Shown: positions 37,261-49,355, counted from the first letter of the stretch. The stretch is DNA of 64,000 nucleotides from Diaphorobacter aerolatus (GCF_014489535.1 NZ_CP060783.1:496001-560000); one strand, 5' to 3'. Notes: generated by a model from the sequence alone, not told the origin. A program made the numbers and translations.

Positions 37261-38789
37261 ATGAGCAGCACCACCATTACTTTTTCTCAGGTCGGCCTGG
37301 TTGGCACGGGTGCCATGGGCCGTGGCATTGCACAGATCGCCGCGCAGGCGGGCAGCAAGGTCTGTCTATTCGACACCAACCCGGAAGCTGCGGCATCCGC
37401 CAAGATGCAGATCGAGCAGCAATGGCAGAAGCTCGCCGAAAAGGGCAAGATCGACCCGGCCAACGTCGAGCGCTGGTCCGCGCTGCTGACGCCCGTCACC
37501 GCGCTGAACGACCTCAGCGAATGCGACCTGATCATCGAAGCGATTCTCGAACGTCTGGACGTCAAGCGCGAATTGTTTGCAGAGCTTGAGAACATCGTCA
37601 CCAGCAACGCCGTTCTCGCCACCAATACCTCGTCGCTGTCCGTTACGGCGATTGCCGCAGGCCTGAAAACCGCGCACCGTTTCGCGGGCTACCACTTCTT
37701 CAATCCCGTGCCGCTCATGAAGGTGGTGGAAGTCATCGCGGGCCTGAAGACCGACGCGCCCACCTGCGAACGCCTCACGCAATATGCACGCGAGATGGGC
37801 CACACGCCCGTGACGGCACAGGACACACCGGGCTTCATCGTCAACCACGCGGGCCGTGGCTACAACACCGAAGCGCTGCGCATCCTGAACGAAGGCGTGA
37901 CGGACATCGTGACCATCGACCGCATCCTGCGCGATCAGGTCGGTTTCAAGCTCGGCCCGTTCGAGCTCATGGATCTGACCGGACTCGACGTGTCGCATCC
38001 CGTGATGGAGTCGATCTACAACCAGTACTACCAGGAGCCACGCTACCGGCCGAGCGTCATCGCCGCGCAGCGCGTGGCCGGGGGCGTCTATGGCCGCAAG
38101 ACCAGCGAAGGCTTCTACCAGTACGACAACGGCGTGCAGCAGATCCCCGAAGAGCCACCCGTGCCCGTGGTCGAGAGAATGCCGCCGGTCTGGGTATCGA
38201 CCCGCGCCGCGCGCCGTGCAGAGCTTTATCAACTGCTCAAGGATCTCGGCGCCAAGGTCGAGACCGGACAGTCGCCATCCGCCGAGGCGCTCACGCTGGT
38301 TGCTCCGCTCGGCTTCGACGTCACCACGGTGGCCGTGGTCGAGCGGCTTGATCCGGCACGCACGGTCGGCATCGACATGCTGGTGGAAGATGCTGCGACC
38401 AAACGCCGCGTGCTCGCCACCAATCCCGCCACGCGCACCGACTACCGCGACGCCGCCCATGCGCTGTTTGCAAGCGATGGCAAGAAGGTCTCGGTGATCC
38501 GCGACAGCGGCGGCTTCGTCACGCAGCGCGTGGTGGCCTCGATCGTCAACATCGCCAGCGACATCTGCCAGCAAGGCGTTTGCTCGCCGCAGGATCTGGA
38601 GACCGCCGTCACCCTCGGCCTCGGCTATCCGATGGGCCGCTCGCCATGGGCAACCGCTGGGGACCAACCAATGTGCTCGAAGTGCTGTTCAACATGCAGA
38701 CCGTCTACGGCGACACGCGCTACCGGCCAAGCCCGTGGCTGCGCCGTCGTGGTGCCATCGGTCTGAGCCTGATGCACGAAGAGGAATGA
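37261..38789 (+). CDS. 3-hydroxyacyl-CoA dehydrogenase (frameshifted)
   Basis: About 509 residues with two C-terminal HCDH domains, like PaaH/PaaC-type enzymes. NAD fold VGLVGTGAMGRGIAQIAAQAG; catalytic His in HFFNPVPLMKVVEVI; DTPGFIVNHAGRGYNTEALRI. The frame breaks near 38643 (ATGGGCCGCTC); one extra C gives PMGPLAMGNRWGPTNVLEVLFNM and the stop at 38789. Oxidises 3-hydroxyacyl-CoA; an enoyl-CoA hydratase follows at 57 bp, so the pair performs two beta-oxidation steps. Specific pathway (phenylacetate or fatty acid) not determinable. Confidence 0.9.
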
Positions 38790-38846
38790 TCTCGTCGCTC
38801 GTTTTTTTCTTTCCCACCTTCTCCCATAACAAGAGACAAGCCCGCC

Positions 38847-39626
38847 ATGCCCGCCGAACTCCAGAGTGTCAGCCATGACCACACGATGGTGCTCACCATC
38901 AACGATCCGCAAACCCGCAACGCGCTGGGCCCCGACATCTATGCCGCCGGTGTCGAGGCGCTGAACGGCGCGGAGCGCAATCGCGACATACGCAGCGTCA
39001 TCATCACCGGCGCGAACGGCATGTTCAGCGCCGGAGGCAACCTCAACCGGCTACAGGCGCGGCGTCAGGAAAGCGCCGAGGAACAGGCACGCGGCGTGAA
39101 CGCGCTGCATGGCTGGATCGACACCATCCGCAACTTTCCCAAACCGGTGATTGCCGCCGTCGAGGGCGCCGCGGCGGGCGCGGGTTTTTCGCTGGCTCTG
39201 GCGTGCGACTTCATCGTCGCCTCGCGCGAGGCCACGTTCATCATGGCCTATTCGCGCGTGGGCCTGTCTCCCGACGGCGGCGGCACCTGGAGCCTTGCCA
39301 ACGCGTTGCCGCGCCAGTTGGCGATGGAGATACTCATGGGCGCTGACAAGGTGGACGTGCAGCGCCTGCACACGCTTGGCGTGATCAACCGCGTCACGCA
39401 GCCGGGTCAGGCGCTCGACGACGCGCTCGCATTCGCCGCCCTGCTCGACCAGCGCGCGCCCAACGCGCTTGCCAGCATCAAGGAGCTGGTTGGCGATGCG
39501 CGTTCGAACAGCCTTCACGCCCATCTCGATCAGGAACGCGACCATTTCGTCAAAAATCTCTCGCATACCAATGCCGGTGAAGGGATTACCGCATTCTTTG
39601 AAAAACGTCCTGCGCGTTATCAGTAA
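38847..39626 (+). CDS. Enoyl-CoA hydratase/isomerase family protein
   Basis: 259 residues, crotonase fold. Oxyanion-hole segments VIITGANGMFSAGGNLNRLQ and AAAGAGFSLALACDFIVAS, catalytic region MAYSRVGLSPDGGGTWSLANALPRQLAMEILM. The second position where many hydratases have a catalytic Glu reads SPDGGGTW, as in isomerase-like and PaaG/B-like members. Operon with the preceding dehydrogenase. Confidence 0.9.
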   Translation: MPAELQSVSHDHTMVLTINDPQTRNALGPDIYAAGVEALNGAERNRDIRSVIITGANGMFSAGGNLNRLQARRQESAEEQARGVNALHGWIDTIRNFPKPVIAAVEGAAAGAGFSLALACDFIVASREATFIMAYSRVGLSPDGGGTWSLANALPRQLAMEILMGADKVDVQRLHTLGVINRVTQPGQALDDALAFAALLDQRAPNALASIKELVGDARSNSLHAHLDQERDHFVKNLSHTNAGEGITAFFEKRPARYQ

Positions 39627-39665
39627 GATGGTTGCCACACCGCCGCGACGCGCATCACACCGTTG

Positions 39666-40421
39666 ATGGCCCGCGGCCTGTCCGTCACTCCCAATCAGCC
39701 TATGGACGAGCCGATTCTCAACATCGAAGAACGTGCAGCGATCAACAGTGGTCGCTGGTTTTCCTCACTCTCGCCTTCGTTGCGACACGACATTCTTCGA
39801 TGCGCCTATGTGAAGCGGTTTCGCGACGGCGGCCTGATCAGTGCACGCGGTGACCCGCCGGACGAATGGATCGCCTGCGCGCGCGGTGCGGTGCGCGTGA
39901 GTTCGACCTCGATCTCGGGCAAGCAGATCACGCTGACCTATGTAGAGCCCGGCATCTGGTTTGGCGACGTCGCCATGTTCGACGGGGATCGCCGCACGCA
40001 CGATGCCTATGCCCACGGCGATTCGACCATTCTGTGCGTGGCAAGAGCCGACTTCAAGAAAATCCTCTCGCAGCACGCCGAACTCTACGACGCCTTGCTG
40101 CAACTGCAATCGCGCCGCATCCGCCAGCTCTTTGGCCTTGTCGAAGACCTGAACACTCTGCCGCTGCGCTCGCGCCTTGCCAAGCAGTTGATCCACCTGG
40201 CCCGCAGCTACGGCGTTCCCAGTCTGGCAGAGGGCGACGAGATTCGCATTGGTCTGCAACTAGCGCAGGAAGAGTTGGCGCAGCTGCTGGGCGCTTCCCG
40301 CCAGCGCGTGAACCAGGAGCTCAAGGCCATGGAACGCGAAGATGCCATCCGCATCGAACCGGGCGGTCTGGTCGTGCGTGACCGCTCCAAACTCATGCGC
40401 ATCGTGGACTCAAGCCACTGA
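39666..40421 (+). CDS. Crp/Fnr-family transcriptional regulator
   Basis: About 251 residues from ATG 39666; a start at 39702 (MDEPILNIEER) is possible. Cyclic-nucleotide-like sensor domain (VSSTSISGKQITLTYVEPGIWFGDVAMFDG) and HTH (IGLQLAQEELAQLLGASRQRVNQELKAMER). It has no N-terminal Cys cluster and is therefore not an oxygen-sensing FNR; the phosphate-binding motif of Crp is also not obvious. Ligand unknown. Monocistronic. Confidence 0.88.
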   Translation: MARGLSVTPNQPMDEPILNIEERAAINSGRWFSSLSPSLRHDILRCAYVKRFRDGGLISARGDPPDEWIACARGAVRVSSTSISGKQITLTYVEPGIWFGDVAMFDGDRRTHDAYAHGDSTILCVARADFKKILSQHAELYDALLQLQSRRIRQLFGLVEDLNTLPLRSRLAKQLIHLARSYGVPSLAEGDEIRIGLQLAQEELAQLLGASRQRVNQELKAMEREDAIRIEPGGLVVRDRSKLMRIVDSSH

Positions 40422-40496
40422 CGCTTCGCCATCCGCCCGGGCCTGACGCATCGAACCGCTGGAAAACGCGGGCAGATTGCGGCCACAATTCAGCCC

Positions 40497-41144
40497 ATGC
40501 CTCTCAACACGCCTCAAATACTGGACACGGCGCGCCAGGTTCTCGAAGTTTCGGCCACCATTGCGTTCGCGCTCTCCGGCGTGCTCAAGGCTGCGCACAA
40601 ACAACTCGATGTCGTGGGCGTCAGCGTGGTGGCCTTCATGGCGGCGTTCGGCGGCGGCACGCTGCGCGATCTGCTGCTCGACAATCGGCCATTCTTCTGG
40701 GCGAGCAGCGACCACCTGGTCTGGGCCGTGATGATCCTCTGCGTCCTGGCCATCGTGTTCCTGCGCCAGAAGCACTTTCACATCACCGAACGCGCCATGC
40801 TATGGCCGGACATGCTCGGGCTGGGCCTCTTCACCGCCGTGGGCGTGGACATGGCCACCGAGGTCGGCATGTCGCCGCTGATCAGCGTGCTGATGGGCGT
40901 GGTCACCGGCGTCTTTGGCGGCGTGCTGCGTGACGTGCTCTGCGGCGAGATTCCGCAGGCCTTCAAGGATCACCAGCCCTATGCCGTCTGCGCCATGGTC
41001 GGTGGCTGCGTGGACCTGGTGCTCAGGCAATGGCTCGGCGCGTCCGAGACCACCGCCATGCTGGCCTGCGTGGCGGCCACGGCGGGCCTGCGCGCGATGG
41101 CGATCTGGCGGAAATGGCGCATTCCGTCATGGCAGGTGGAGTGA
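40497..41144 (+). CDS. TRIC-type (UPF0126) membrane channel protein
   Basis: 215 residues with about seven hydrophobic segments in two repeats. Each repeat has the family Gly-Gly-x-x-Arg-Asp motif: [17 protein letters not shown] and [17 protein letters not shown]. Bacterial TRIC homologues form trimeric cation channels. No operon partner; 205 bp upstream of nadA. Confidence 0.88.
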   Translation: MPLNTPQILDTARQVLEVSATIAFALSGVLKAAHKQLDVVGVSVVAFMAAFGGGTLRDLLLDNRPFFWASSDHLVWAVMILCVLAIVFLRQKHFHITERAMLWPDMLGLGLFTAVGVDMATEVGMSPLISVLMGVVTGVFGGVLRDVLCGEIPQAFKDHQPYAVCAMVGGCVDLVLRQWLGASETTAMLACVAATAGLRAMAIWRKWRIPSWQVE

Positions 41145-41287
41145 ATCGTTTGAAGTCCCTGCGGCGGACGTCCTGAGAACGCGCCAACACACCAAAACGC
41201 ACTTTTACACACGATGGCGCACGCCGCTTTCAGTGTCCAAGCCAGTTCCAAACAGTCGACGAAAAGAGATTGAAAATATTTTTGATC

Positions 41288-41310
41288 ATATTGCTCATTT
41301 TGAGCATAAT
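41288..41310. promoter_or_regulatory. Palindromic operator upstream of nadA
   Basis: TTGCTCATTTTGAGCATAAT contains the perfect palindrome TGCTCA-TTT-TGAGCA, with further partial symmetry outside. It lies 40 bp before the nadA start inside an AT-rich promoter. Its form fits the operators predicted for NadQ-type NAD-biosynthesis repressors in proteobacteria (recalled, not verified); the palindrome is seen directly. Confidence 0.65.
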
Positions 41311-41349
41311 TCGACATCTCCAATGATCAAGGAGCAAGGAGACAAGGCC

Positions 41350-42477
41350 ATGCAGCAATACCGAGCCGTGCAGTACGACCATCCAGACGGTGGCGCTTCT
41401 CGCGTGAAAGAAGTCTGGGCACGCGTGCCCGCCGAACCTGATCGACACGAACGTGACACCAGCTTGCAGCGCATTCGCGCGCTGCTGCAAAAGCGCGATG
41501 CCGTGATCGTCGCTCACTACTATGTGGATGGCGAACTTCAGGAACTCGCACGCGAGACTGGTGGCTGCGTCGGCGATTCGCTCGAAATGGCGCGCTTTGG
41601 CGCGGAGCATCCCGCCTCCACCCTCGTCGTCGCGGGCGTGCGTTTCATGGGCGAGACCGCGAAGATTCTGAGCCCGGAAAAAACTATCCTCATGCCGGAC
41701 GACGAGGCCACCTGCTCGCTTGATCTGGGCTGTCCGGCAGACACGTTCAGCCAGTTCTGCGACCAGCACCCCGAACGCACCGTGGTCGTCTACGCCAACA
41801 CCAGTGCGGCGGTGAAGGCGCGTGCGGACTGGGTCGTGACATCGTCGGTCGGCAAGGAGATCGTTGCGCATCTGCACGCGCGCGGCGAGAAAATCCTGTG
41901 GGCACCCGATCGCCACCTGGGCGCCTACATCCAGCAGCAAACCGGCGCCGACATGCTGCTTTGGCAGGGCTCATGCGTGGTCCATGACGAGTTCAAGGCG
42001 GACGAGCTGGCGTTGCTTGCGCACGAGCATCCCGAGGCGGCGATTCTCGTGCATCCCGAATCGCCTGCGCCGGTGGCGGCGCTTGCGCACGTCGTCGGTT
42101 CGACCACGCAACTGATCGCGGCGGCAGGTCGGCTCGAGAACGAGACCTTCATCGTTGCCACCGATCAGGGCATCCTGCACGACATGCGCAAGCGCTATCC
42201 ACGCAAGCGATTCATGCCGGCGCCCACCGCGGGTCAGGGTGCCACCTGCAAAAGCTGCGCAATGTGCCCGTGGATGGCGATGAACAGCCTTGGCGGAATC
42301 GAACGCGTGCTGACCTCCGAAGTCGGTGCCATCGAACTGGACGCCGCGCTCGCTCTTGCGGCGCGCACGCCGATTGAACGCATGCTGCGGTTCGCGGCCG
42401 ACGCAAAGCAGCGCGTGCGCGCCAGCGGCGAGTTCGCGCAGGACGCCGCACTGTTCAAGCACTATGGTCCGGCCTGA
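41350..42477 (+). CDS. nadA: Quinolinate synthase NadA
   Basis: 375 residues. Condenses iminoaspartate with DHAP using a 4Fe-4S cluster; ligands are Cys in [12 protein letters not shown] and in [16 protein letters not shown]. Other blocks: [43 protein letters not shown]-like [36 protein letters not shown]. Start ATG 41350 with AAGGAG upstream. Followed by nadB at 13 bp. Confidence 0.96.
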   Translation: MQQYRAVQYDHPDGGASRVKEVWARVPAEPDRHERDTSLQRIRALLQKRDAVIVAHYYVDGELQELARETGGCVGDSLEMARFGAEHPASTLVVAGVRFMGETAKILSPEKTILMPDDEATCSLDLGCPADTFSQFCDQHPERTVVVYANTSAAVKARADWVVTSSVGKEIVAHLHARGEKILWAPDRHLGAYIQQQTGADMLLWQGSCVVHDEFKADELALLAHEHPEAAILVHPESPAPVAALAHVVGSTTQLIAAAGRLENETFIVATDQGILHDMRKRYPRKRFMPAPTAGQGATCKSCAMCPWMAMNSLGGIERVLTSEVGAIELDAALALAARTPIERMLRFAADAKQRVRASGEFAQDAALFKHYGPA

Positions 42478-42490
42478 GACTCGCGCCCAC

Positions 42491-44039
42491 ATGAGCGCCC
42501 TGCCCTCCACCGACGTGCTGATTCTCGGCGCGGGCCTCGCGGCAATGACCACGGCGCTTTCGCTTCCCGGCATCTGCGGATCGACATGCTCAGCAAAGGC
42601 CGGCTTGACGAGTGCGCGAGCGCCTGGGCGCAGGGCGGCATCGCGGCGGCGCTCGACCGCGAAGACAGCGTGGAAGCGCATGTCAGGGACACGCTGATTG
42701 CGGGCGCGCACATCAACGACGCCAACGCGGTTCGCGACATCCTCGCGCAGGCGCCTGCGGCCATTGCGTGGCTGGCTGCACAAGGCGTGGAGTTTGACCG
42801 CACGACCGAAGGCAGCGATCTGCATCTGACGCGCGAAGGCGGACACAGCCATCGCCGCATCGTTCACGTGAAGGACCAGACCGGGCGCGCGGTGCACGCC
42901 GCGCTCACACGTGCCTGCCGCGCGCGCGGCAACATCCGCATGCACGAATCGCATACGGCGCTGGAACTGCTGCATTGGCGCACGGAGTCGGAGCACATCT
43001 GCACGGGCGCGCTTGTGCAGCAAGCCGATGGGCAACTGCGGCGGTGGTTCGCGGACCACACCGTGCTCGCGACCGGCGGCCTCGGACAATTGTTCGCGCG
43101 CAGTACCAACCCGTGGACCTCCACGGGCGATGGTGTCGCGATGGCGGCACGTGCCGGATGCCGGGTGCAGGATATGGAGTTCGTGCAGTTTCACCCCACG
43201 GCTCTGCAGGTGGATGGGCGTGCCGCCGGGCTCATCACCGAGGCCCTGCGCGGTGAGGGTGCCGTGTTGCGCCTGCCCGGCGGCGAGCGTTTCATGCCGC
43301 GCCACGACGCGCGGGCCGAACTGGCACCGCGCGACATCGTCTCGCGCGCCATTCATGCAGAAATGCACCAGCATCGTCTCGCCTATGTGCATCTCGACAT
43401 TTCGCATCGGCCACGTACCTGGCTTGCGGAACATTTCCCGGGCGTGATGCAACTGTGCGCCGCGCATGGCATCGATATCGCGACGCAAGCGATTCCCGTC
43501 GCACCCAGCGCGCACTACGCCTGCGGCGGCGTGCGTGTGGATGTTCACGGGCGCACCGATCTGCACAACCTTCATGCCGTGGGCGAAGTGGCGTGCACCG
43601 GCCTGCATGGTGCCAACCGGCTTGCGAGCAATTCGCTGCTCGAATGCGTGGTCATGGGACGTGGAGCGGCCCACCGCATCGCCGTGTCCGATCCCGCGAA
43701 AAACCCGCCTCGGCCCGCCGCCCTGGATGCATACCCGCCCGGAACAGGCGCATGGGGCCGGAACTCGAGCGGCACTCGCGCGTTGCTGGCCTGCTCGCAC
43801 AACAGATGGACGAATGCGTAGGCATTCGGCGCGATCAACAGGGCTTGAGCCAGGCGGCTCGCCAGATCGGTGAATGGCTGGCGACGCGGGAACTAGACCA
43901 CCCTGCTCTGCGCAACCGGCTTGAGGCCTGTCGCCTGATCGTGAATGCCGCGCTGGTGCGCAGGCAAAGCTGCGGAGCACATGCGCGGGACGACGATCCA
44001 GAATTCCGTGCGACCGGTGCACAGGTAGCAACGATCTGA
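42491..44039 (+). CDS. nadB: L-aspartate oxidase NadB (two frameshifts)
   Basis: Flavoprotein making iminoaspartate for NadA. N-terminus LPSTDVLILGAGLAAMTTALSL, then GRLDECASAWAQGGIAAAL, REGGHSHRRIVHVKDQTG, VLATGGLGQLFARSTNP, DMEFVQFHPTAL, PSAHYACGGVRVD, GANRLASNSLLECVVMG and a C-terminal helical part (MDECVGIRRDQQGL). Two one-C losses: near 42571 (LPRHLRIDMLSKG restored) and near 43747 (DAYPARNRRMGPELERHS restored). Corrected length about 516. No nadC is adjacent. Confidence 0.93.
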
Positions 44040-44207
44040 ATCAACAGGCACGGTTCACTGTCGAAGCATGCAGAGCTTTGACTAGCCCCGCACGACTGCA
44101 AAATACCGCTACCATAAAGATAGCATTGAAGTCTTTCCGCAAACCATATCGCTGCAAAGCAATTTCACAAGATAAAATGCCGCACATCGCGAGACCTATG
44201 GTTTGCC

Positions 44208-45019
44208 ATGAAAAAAAACTACTCAGACACCCCTGCCAAACCAGCGTCCAGGTCCTGGAACGCATGTTCATGCTGATCGACGTGCTGGCCTCACGCGAAG
44301 AGGCCATTTCGCTCAAGGAAATCAGCGAAAAGACGGGCCTGCACCCGTCCACCACACACCGCATCCTCAATGACCTGACGATAGGTCGCTTTGTCGACCG
44401 GCCAGAATCGGGCAGCTATCGACTCGGCATGCGACTGCTCGAACTCGGCAATCTGGTCAAGGCGCGCCTGTCGGTGCGCGATGCGGCGATGGCGCCCATG
44501 CGGTCGCTGCACAAGCTGATCCAGCAACCGGTGAATCTGAGCGTGCGCCAGGGCGACGAAATCGTCTACGTGGAGCGTGCGTACAGCGAGCGCTCGGGCA
44601 TGCAGGTGGTGCGCGCCATCGGCGGCCATGCGCCGCTGCATCTGACCTCGACCGGCAAGCTCTTTCTGGCGGCCGACGACCCGCAACGCGTGCGCGCCTA
44701 CTCGACCCGCACGGGGCTGCCTGGACATACGCGCAACAGCATCACGCAATTGCCGATTCTCGAGCGCGAACTCGGCAAGGCCCGCCAATACGGCATCGCG
44801 CGTGACAACGAAGAGCTGGAACTCGGCGTGCGTTGCATGGCTGCGGGCGTGTTCGACGACCAGGGCCAGCTCGTCGCGGGCCTGTCAATCTCTGCACCGG
44901 CAGATCGCCTGGACGAGAACTGGCTGCCCAAGCTGCAGACCACGGCGCGCGAAATCTCGCAGGCGCTGGGCTTCATCGAAGGACAGCGCACGGCGTTCAA
45001 CGGGCCGGTCGCCAACTAA
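44208..45019 (+). CDS. IclR-family transcriptional regulator (frameshifted near the start)
   Basis: About 270 residues. HTH domain MLIDVLASREEAISLKEISEKTGLHPSTTHRILNDL and effector domain (LSVRQGDEIVYVERAYSERSGMQVVRAIGGHAPLHLTSTGKLFLAA, C-terminal GLSISAPADRL). The best start is ATG 44208 (MKKNYSDTPAKP), joined to SVQVLERM by one missing C near 44245; the uncorrected frame instead extends upstream through AT-rich non-family sequence. Monocistronic, with a strong terminator. Target genes unknown. Confidence 0.85.
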
Positions 45020-45042
45020 CCAAGCGTTTGGACCCGTCAAAA

Positions 45043-45071
45043 GCAAAAACCGCGCAGTGCGCGGTTTTTGC
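45043..45071. terminator. Bidirectional rho-independent terminator
   Basis: GCAAAAACCGCGC-AGT-GCGCGGTTTTTGC is a perfect 13-bp stem with a 3-base loop and A/T tracts in both arms, so it can end both iclR (plus) and pbpG (minus), which converge here. Confidence 0.92.
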
Positions 45072-45099
45072 TCTTTGCAGCCTGGAAGAAGCGCGCTTG

Positions 45100-46245
45100 T
45101 CAGCTATTGCCGTGCTCTGTGCGAGCAAGCATATGGCCAGCGGGATGCGAGCGTTGCTCGACCCAGGTACGCACGCGCTCTGCGTCCGCGAGACGGCTGA
45201 ACTTGCCTGCGGAATCAAGGAACACCATGATCAGCTTGCGACCCGAAACCTGAGCCTGCATCACAAGGCAACGACCCGCCTCGTTGATGAAGCCGGTCTT
45301 CTGCAGGCCGATGTCCCACAGCGGGCTCTTGACCAGACGATTGGTGTTGTTGAACTGGAGCGTGCGGCTGCCGACTTCCACCTCGTAGCCCGGCGAGGTT
45401 GTCAGTTCGCGCAGCAGGGCGTCGTTGTGCGCCACGCTCACCAACTGGGCGAGATCACGTGCGCTCGACTGGTTGCCGCTCGACAGTCCGGTGGGTTCGA
45501 CATAGTGGGTCGAACGCATGCCGATCTGGCGAGCCTTCGCATTCATGCGCGCCACGAATGCCTCGAGGCCACCGGGATAGGTGCGCCCGAGCGCGTGGGC
45601 CGCGCGGTTTTCGCTGGACATCAGCGCCAGATGCATGAGTTCGCCACGCGTGAGCGTGGTGCCCACGGACAGTCGCGAACGGCTGAATTTCTCGGTGTCT
45701 ACATCGTCCTGGGTGATGGTGATGGACTCGTTCATGTCGAGACGCGACTCCGACACCAGCAGGCCGGTCATGAGCTTGGTCAGCGAAGCGATCGGCAGCA
45801 CTGCACCTTCATTCTTGCTGAGCAGCACTTCCTGCGTGTCCTGATCAATCACCAGCGCCACGCTCGATTGAAGCGACAGCGGATCCTGCACTTCATGCAA
45901 GCCGGCAATCTTTCCGAACGACTGCGGTGGCGGGGTAAAGGCAACGGCGCGCAACGGGGCCTTGGCGCTGCGCGCGGCCAGACGCGTGGTGGTGGTCTTA
46001 CCCTTCGAGAGGGTCACCGCCACGCGGGCGGACTTGCCGCGCGAGACTTCCGCCGTCTTGCGCGCCTGCTTGTCCGAAGACTTTGCGACCGGGCGCTTCT
46101 CGGTTGCGGAAACTGCAGGTTTCTTTGCCGCGACGGCTCTTTTTTTCTCGGCTCCATGCGCGGCGGGAGCGGCCAGAGACACGCTCAATGCCACGAAGGC
46201 CAATGCATGAAAGAAACGTGCTGCGATGCGATTTCGGACTTGCAT
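45100..46245 (-). CDS. pbpG: D-alanyl-D-alanine endopeptidase / low-molecular-mass PBP (PbpG-like)
   Basis: 381 residues from ATG 46245 with GGAG 7 bases upstream. Signal peptide (ARFFHALAFVALSVSLAAPAAHG), a Lys/Ala-rich linker (about 30-100), then an S11 serine peptidase domain with all three motifs: SLTK (ASLTKLMTG), SSEN (LMSSENRAAH) and KTG (LQKTGFINEAG). Periplasmic enzyme that trims peptidoglycan cross-links. Motif complement is complete. Confidence 0.93.
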   Translation of the reverse strand: MQVRNRIAARFFHALAFVALSVSLAAPAAHGAEKKRAVAAKKPAVSATEKRPVAKSSDKQARKTAEVSRGKSARVAVTLSKGKTTTTRLAARSAKAPLRAVAFTPPPQSFGKIAGLHEVQDPLSLQSSVALVIDQDTQEVLLSKNEGAVLPIASLTKLMTGLLVSESRLDMNESITITQDDVDTEKFSRSRLSVGTTLTRGELMHLALMSSENRAAHALGRTYPGGLEAFVARMNAKARQIGMRSTHYVEPTGLSSGNQSSARDLAQLVSVAHNDALLRELTTSPGYEVEVGSRTLQFNNTNRLVKSPLWDIGLQKTGFINEAGRCLVMQAQVSGRKLIMVFLDSAGKFSRLADAERVRTWVEQRSHPAGHMLARTEHGNS

Positions 46246-46358
46246 CAATATGCTCCAGGCGGCAATAAACGGTTGCAGTTTACACAATCAAAAAAAGTCA
46301 CACAAGATCAAGACCTTACGCGACTCTTCAAGAAAGTGAGTTAATTATAAAACCGCTC

Positions 46359-47897
46359 TCATCCTTGTGCGGCTACTCGCTCCGATTTACTTTGTAACTT
46401 ATTCAACGCACTCAGATAGGCTTTGGCTGACGCAACCACGATATCAGGATCGGCACCCACCCCATTGACCACGCGGCCGCTGCTCTGCAGGCGCACCGTG
46501 ACCTCGCCCTGGCTCTCTGTGGAACCGCTGATCGCGTTCACCGAATACAGCACCATTTCGGCTCCGCTTTTCACGTGCGATTCGATGGCCTTGAGCGAGG
46601 CATCGACCGGTCCGTTGCCATCGGCTTCACCCTGGACTTCCTTGCCTTCGGCGGTAAAGACCACTTTCGCGTGAGGGCGTTCTCCGGTCTCACTGTGTTG
46701 AGAAAGCGACACAAAGCCAAACGAATCCTTGTGCGATATCGCATGTTCATCACTTACCAACGCCAGGATGTCTTCGTCAAAGATATCGCTCTTGCGGTCG
46801 GCCAATTCCTTGAAACGCGTGAACGCAGCGTTGATCTCGCCTTCGCTCTCCATCTCCACACCAAGCTCCTGCAAGCGCTGCTTGAATGCGTTGCGGCCCG
46901 AGAGCTTGCCCAGCACGATCTTGTTGGCCGCCCAGCCCACGTCTTCCGCGCGCATGATTTCATAGGTGTCGCGCGCCTTGAGCACACCGTCCTGATGGAT
47001 GCCGGACGCATGCGCGAACGCATTGGCACCGACCACGGCCTTGTTGGGCTGCACGACGAAACCGGTGGTCTGGCTGACCATGCGGCTGGCGGCGACGATG
47101 TGCTGCGCATCGATGTTCACGTCAAGACCGAAGTAGTCCTTGCGGGTCTTGATCGCCATGACGACTTCTTCGAGCGAGCAGTTGCCCGCGCGTTCGCCCA
47201 GACCGTTGATCGTGCATTCGACCTGCCGTGCACCGCCGATCTTGACCCCTGCCAGCGAGTTCGCCACGGCCATGCCCAGGTCGTTATGGCAATGCACGGA
47301 CCAGATCGCCTTGTCCGAATTGGGAATGCGCTCACGCAAGTCCTTGATGAAGTCGCCGTAGAGTTCGGGGATTGCGTAGCCGACGGTGTCGGGCACGTTG
47401 ATGGTTGTCGCGCCCTCCTTGATGACGGCCTCGAAGACCCGGCACAAAAAATCCGGATCGCTGCGGTAGCCGTCTTCGGCGCTGAATTCAACGTCTTCAC
47501 AGAGATTGCGCGCGAAGCGGATCGAGCTGACGGCCTGCTCGAACACCTGCTCGGGGGTCATGCGCAGCTTCTTTTCCATGTGCAGCGGGCTCGTCGCCAG
47601 AAACACGTGGATGCGTGCGCGATTGGCTCCCGCGAGCGCCTCGGCAGAACGCGCGATGTCGCGGTCGTTGGCGCGCGACAGCGAGCAGATGGTCGAGTCT
47701 TTTACCGCACCGGCAATCGAGCGGATGCATTCGAAATCGCCATTCGAGCTGGCCGCAAAACCGGCCTCGATCACATCGACCCTGAGTCGCTCCAGCAGAC
47801 GGGCGATGCGCAGCTTTTCATCCTTGGTCATCGAAGCGCCTGGCGACTGCTCGCCGTCACGCAATGTGGTGTCAAAAATAATCAGTTTGTCAGTCAT
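46359..47897 (-). CDS. leuA: 2-isopropylmalate synthase LeuA
   Basis: 512 residues. First committed step of leucine synthesis. Catalytic TIM barrel: [18 protein letters not shown] with the metal/substrate Asp, [18 protein letters not shown] (HxHND), [20 protein letters not shown]-terminal regulatory domain for leucine feedback ([32 protein letters not shown]). Preceded by a leucine-rich leader and an attenuator hairpin. Intact frame. Confidence 0.97.
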   Translation of the reverse strand: MTDKLIIFDTTLRDGEQSPGASMTKDEKLRIARLLERLRVDVIEAGFAASSNGDFECIRSIAGAVKDSTICSLSRANDRDIARSAEALAGANRARIHVFLATSPLHMEKKLRMTPEQVFEQAVSSIRFARNLCEDVEFSAEDGYRSDPDFLCRVFEAVIKEGATTINVPDTVGYAIPELYGDFIKDLRERIPNSDKAIWSVHCHNDLGMAVANSLAGVKIGGARQVECTINGLGERAGNCSLEEVVMAIKTRKDYFGLDVNIDAQHIVAASRMVSQTTGFVVQPNKAVVGANAFAHASGIHQDGVLKARDTYEIMRAEDVGWAANKIVLGKLSGRNAFKQRLQELGVEMESEGEINAAFTRFKELADRKSDIFDEDILALVSDEHAISHKDSFGFVSLSQHSETGERPHAKVVFTAEGKEVQGEADGNGPVDASLKAIESHVKSGAEMVLYSVNAISGSTESQGEVTVRLQSSGRVVNGVGADPDIVVASAKAYLSALNKLQSKSERVAAQG

Positions 47898-47969
47898 CGT
47901 GGTCTCCAGAGCGCTGCAGACAGGGCAGCTTCGTCAGTTGAGAGGAAGAAACAACCCGTATTCCAAGCG

Positions 47970-48006
47970 CAAAAAACAAAAGGCCCGCTGCGCTTGCATA
48001 CGGGCC
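47970..48006 (-). terminator. leuA attenuator
   Basis: On the minus strand GGCCCG (48006-48001) pairs with CGGGCC (47986-47981) across a 14-base loop, followed by TTTTGTTTTTT (47980-47970). It lies between the leader peptide stop (48038) and the leuA start (47897), the position of a transcription attenuator. Confidence 0.8.
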
Positions 48007-48037
48007 ATGAGATGAACAGTTCGCTCGCGCGCCAACA

Positions 48038-48085
48038 TCACAGCCCGAGGGGCAGTAGAGCTAGGGCGAGAGCCAACGTTTTCAT
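48038..48085 (-). CDS. leu operon leader peptide
   Basis: ATG 48085 to TGA 48038 encodes MKTLALALALLPLGL: 15 residues, 7 of them Leu. Stalling of a ribosome on these codons when Leu-tRNA is scarce would favour an antiterminator over the downstream hairpin. No Shine-Dalgarno precedes the ATG (CTTCCCCT), so translation may be leaderless or weak. Leucine-rich leaders before leuA are known in proteobacteria. Confidence 0.8.
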   Translation of the reverse strand: MKTLALALALLPLGL

Positions 48086-48154
48086 AGGGGAAGAATGTAG
48101 CACAAGCCAACCGGATTGAGGCAAGGGATTACGGCAAATCGGTCAGCCGAAAGT

Positions 48155-48182
48155 CCATAAAAAAACCACCCGAAGGTGGTTT
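48155..48182 (-). terminator. Rho-independent terminator of ilvC
   Basis: On the minus strand AAACCACC-TTCG-GGTGGTTT then TTTTTAT: an 8-bp stem with a stable TTCG tetraloop and T-run, 49 bp past the ilvC stop. It separates ilvC from the leuA transcription unit. Confidence 0.9.
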
Positions 48183-48230
48183 TCGTGGAGCCCCCGCAGC
48201 GCGCGCGACCGCGCCGGGTCTGCTCTTCTC

Positions 48231-49355
<1,125 letters not shown>

